From: Saliterribacillus persicus
Lineage (GTDB): Bacteria; Bacillota; Bacilli; Bacillales; Amphibacillaceae
NCBI RefSeq assembly: GCF_003337485.1
Contig: NZ_QPJJ01000014.1
Span: 20,439 to 84,438 of the forward strand
Direction: 5' to 3'
Length of the DNA: 64,000 nucleotides
The first letter of the stretch is position 1. The number at the start of each line of letters is the position of its first letter. Under the pieces are notes generated by a model. That model saw only the letters and a program-made list of their open reading frames with translations. It searched no databases and was not told the origin of the DNA. A program made the translations under genes and the position numbers. Positions 62,400 to 64,000 of the stretch are shown here, piece after piece.

Positions 62400-63893
62400 A
62401 TGAGTAAAACTTTAAGGCTATTTTATTTTTTAATTTTAGCGATGTTAATTTTAAGTGCATGCAATGATGAAAGCGCTTCACAAGAAGATGAAATGAAGGA
62501 TCCAGATTTAAATGAAATTTCTATTTTAGCCCCACTTCATTCAGCGGAAACACCTGATAGTGGTATTGAAGAAAAAATAGAAAAATTAACAGGTGTAGAA
62601 TTAGACTTGCAATACGTTCCCGCTAATAATTATCAAGACCGTATGAGTACTTCTTTTGCAACAGATAGCATGCCTGAAGTAGCAAATATACCAATTGAAG
62701 GTACATTTAAAGAAGCAATACGAGATGGTCAGTTTTGGGAAATAGAACCGTACTTAGATGATTTTGAAAATTTGAAAAAATTGAAACCTGAAATTCTCGA
62801 TAACATGCGTATAGACGGAAAATTATATTCTTTATATCAAGGGCGACCATTATCTAGACAAGGAATTATATACCGAAAAGATTGGGCTGACAATCTAGGT
62901 TTAGATACACCAAAAACAACAGAAGATTTCATGGAAATGGTCAAGCAGTTTACTGAAAATGATCCAGATGCCAATGGTAAGGATGATACGATAGGTTTAT
63001 CAGATCGTGGGGATCTAGCTTATGGGTCTTTCAATACGATCGCCTCTTGGTTTGGCGCACCACATGAATGGGGAGAAATAGATGGAGAATTAAAACCGGC
63101 TTTTATGTTTCCACAATATCAAGAAGCATTAGATTTTATGCGAGAAATGCATGAAAGCGGCTATATTAATCAAGACTTTCCAGTTACAAGTAAGCCAGAT
63201 CAACAAGATATGATAAAGAATGGACGTGCTGGTGTATACGTAGGATGTATGTGCGATGTAAATGGATTAGCTAGCGATGGCAAATTGATTAATCCTGAGA
63301 TGGAACTAGACGTCCATAATCAAATTTCAAAAGCTGGAGAAAAATATCAAATTTGGAGTATTCCTGGTTATAATCATCCTTACTTTTTCCCGAAATCGTC
63401 AGTAGAAACGGAAGAAGAGTTATTAATTATTTTAGAATTTTTTAATAAGATGATGGAACCAGAAGTTGCTAATACTGTCTTTTGGGGAGAAGAAGGAGAA
63501 CATTATACCGTGGAAGATGGCAAAGCGGTAACAATTGATGACCAAAATAAGTTAGATCGTGAGGTTATTCCCTATCAAACCTTTGAAGTAGGAGAACCTG
63601 AAACGAATGGTAGGTACGAAGGTCAATTTGATCTTAAAGCAAGACAAAAAGCAGAAAATTTATTTAAGGATAATGAGAAGTACCTTATTAAAGATCCAAC
63701 AATTACTTTAGATTCAGAAACATATGATCAAAAAAGTGAAGAATTAAAACAAATTATGGTAGATGCGACTTTTAACTATATCCTCGGTGATTTAGATAAA
63801 GCTGGATTTGAAGAACAAATTGAAAGATGGATGGATCATGGTGGGAACGATGTTATTGAAGAATTTAATATATCATGGAAAGCTTCAAATTAA
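62400..63893 (+). CDS. Oligosaccharide-binding lipoprotein, LplA/YtcQ type (second of two)
   Basis: 497 residues, matching Bacillus YtcQ (498). The lipoprotein signal ends LILSAC (Cys about 21). Family motifs are ASFAT-type STSFATDSMPEVANI, LYQGRPLSRQGIIYRKDWADN, and NDPDANGKDDTIGLSD, the DPDANGKDD loop. It differs clearly from the first binding protein of the locus and has its own leader, so it may deliver another ligand to the same LplB/LplC permeases. AAGGGGTGG precedes the ATG. Confidence 0.88.
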   Translation: MSKTLRLFYFLILAMLILSACNDESASQEDEMKDPDLNEISILAPLHSAETPDSGIEEKIEKLTGVELDLQYVPANNYQDRMSTSFATDSMPEVANIPIEGTFKEAIRDGQFWEIEPYLDDFENLKKLKPEILDNMRIDGKLYSLYQGRPLSRQGIIYRKDWADNLGLDTPKTTEDFMEMVKQFTENDPDANGKDDTIGLSDRGDLAYGSFNTIASWFGAPHEWGEIDGELKPAFMFPQYQEALDFMREMHESGYINQDFPVTSKPDQQDMIKNGRAGVYVGCMCDVNGLASDGKLINPEMELDVHNQISKAGEKYQIWSIPGYNHPYFFPKSSVETEEELLIILEFFNKMMEPEVANTVFWGEEGEHYTVEDGKAVTIDDQNKLDREVIPYQTFEVGEPETNGRYEGQFDLKARQKAENLFKDNEKYLIKDPTITLDSETYDQKSEELKQIMVDATFNYILGDLDKAGFEEQIERWMDHGGNDVIEEFNISWKASN

Positions 63894-63904
63894 ATAAATT
63901 TTAA

Positions 63905-63985
63905 AAAGGGGCTGGGACATAACTAGCCTAAAATAATAAAAAAAGGTTCCAATTATCGTTATTTGATAATCGGAACCTTTTTTTG
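63905..63985 (+). terminator. Large terminal hairpin with GGGGCTGGGACATAA element
   Basis: AAAAAAAGGTTCCAATTATC (63938-63957) pairs with GATAATCGGAACCTTTTTTT (63964-63984, one mismatch), strong enough to stop transcription in either direction. It is preceded by GGGGCTGGGACATAACT (63908-63924), a motif I recall as recurring between genes in several Firmicutes. Confidence 0.75.
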
Positions 63986-64000
63986 ACGAATGGTTTTCAG

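Noticed and set aside
1..64000. Defence system, prophage or integrative element
   Set aside because: No integrase, transposase, restriction, toxin-antitoxin or phage structural gene was recognised; HelD has helicase motifs but belongs to RNA polymerase recycling.

Overview
The window looks like a chromosomal segment of a low-GC, Gram-positive, probably halophilic or alkaliphilic member of the Bacillaceae (Oceanobacillus/Gracilibacillus/Virgibacillus type). The signs are AT-rich DNA, strong AGGAGG ribosome binding sites with frequent GTG/TTG starts, acidic lipoproteins with LSAC-type lipoboxes, cre-like CcpA sites, classical S-box and THI-box riboswitches, and genes whose closest remembered relatives are Bacillus or Geobacillus proteins (YfiB/YfiC, HelD, YvgN, MhqO, YitJ, YesL, YesS, YteT, YocH, XynB2). 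No rRNA, tRNA, prophage, transposase, CRISPR array or recognisable defence system was seen. The species call is an inference.

Layout. 0-2.5 kb: phosphonate-type ABC transporter phnD-phnC-phnE (minus strand, phnE cut by the left edge). 2.7-8.7 kb: heterodimeric ABC exporter and a HelD-type RNA polymerase-recycling helicase. 8.7-14.5 kb: housekeeping and stress genes (aldo/keto reductase, 7Fe ferredoxin, TPP-riboswitch-controlled thiW, ring-cleaving dioxygenase, HAD phosphatase) and a rhaM plus DeoR pair. 14.6-22.8 kb: a complete xylo-oligosaccharide module: YesM/YesN-type two-component system, binding protein, two permeases, and a GH52 beta-xylosidase whose catalytic Glu335 and Asp495 fall exactly at the reference positions. 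22.9-29.6 kb: YesL-like protein, adenine deaminase, an SDR/aldo-keto reductase/ROK-repressor group under a cre site, and an orphan lipoprotein. 29.7-34.4 kb: Leloir operon galK-galE-galT-galM (minus). 34.6-39.0 kb: S-box riboswitch-controlled yitJ-metE (minus). 39.1-42.8 kb: Fur-box nitroreductase, cytosolic 5'-nucleotidase-like protein, and a LysM/3D cell-wall protein with a WalR-like promoter.

43-64 kb is a glycan-utilisation locus. A divergently encoded AraC regulator faces an apparent operon of zinc dehydrogenase, lactonase-type amidohydrolase, an aldo/keto reductase strikingly like plant L-galactose dehydrogenase, a decayed GH127/GH146 arabinofuranosidase, GH95, GH43 and GH31. It is followed by a YesS-like membrane AraC regulator, LplB/LplC-type permeases, two different LplA/YtcQ-type binding proteins and a YteT-like oxidoreductase. 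Together these fit import and trimming of a fucose/L-galactose-, xylose- and arabinose-decorated plant polysaccharide (rhamnogalacturonan II or xyloglucan are candidates), with oxidative catabolism of the released L-sugar. Neither sugar ABC system has its own ATPase, so a shared MsmX-type ATPase elsewhere is expected.

Non-coding highlights: two related six-copy arrays of ~21-bp degenerate repeats just downstream of terminators, a candidate minus-strand small RNA, five good cre-like sites, a Fur box, several operator-like palindromes, and many intrinsic terminators, three of which enclose the stop codon of the gene they end.
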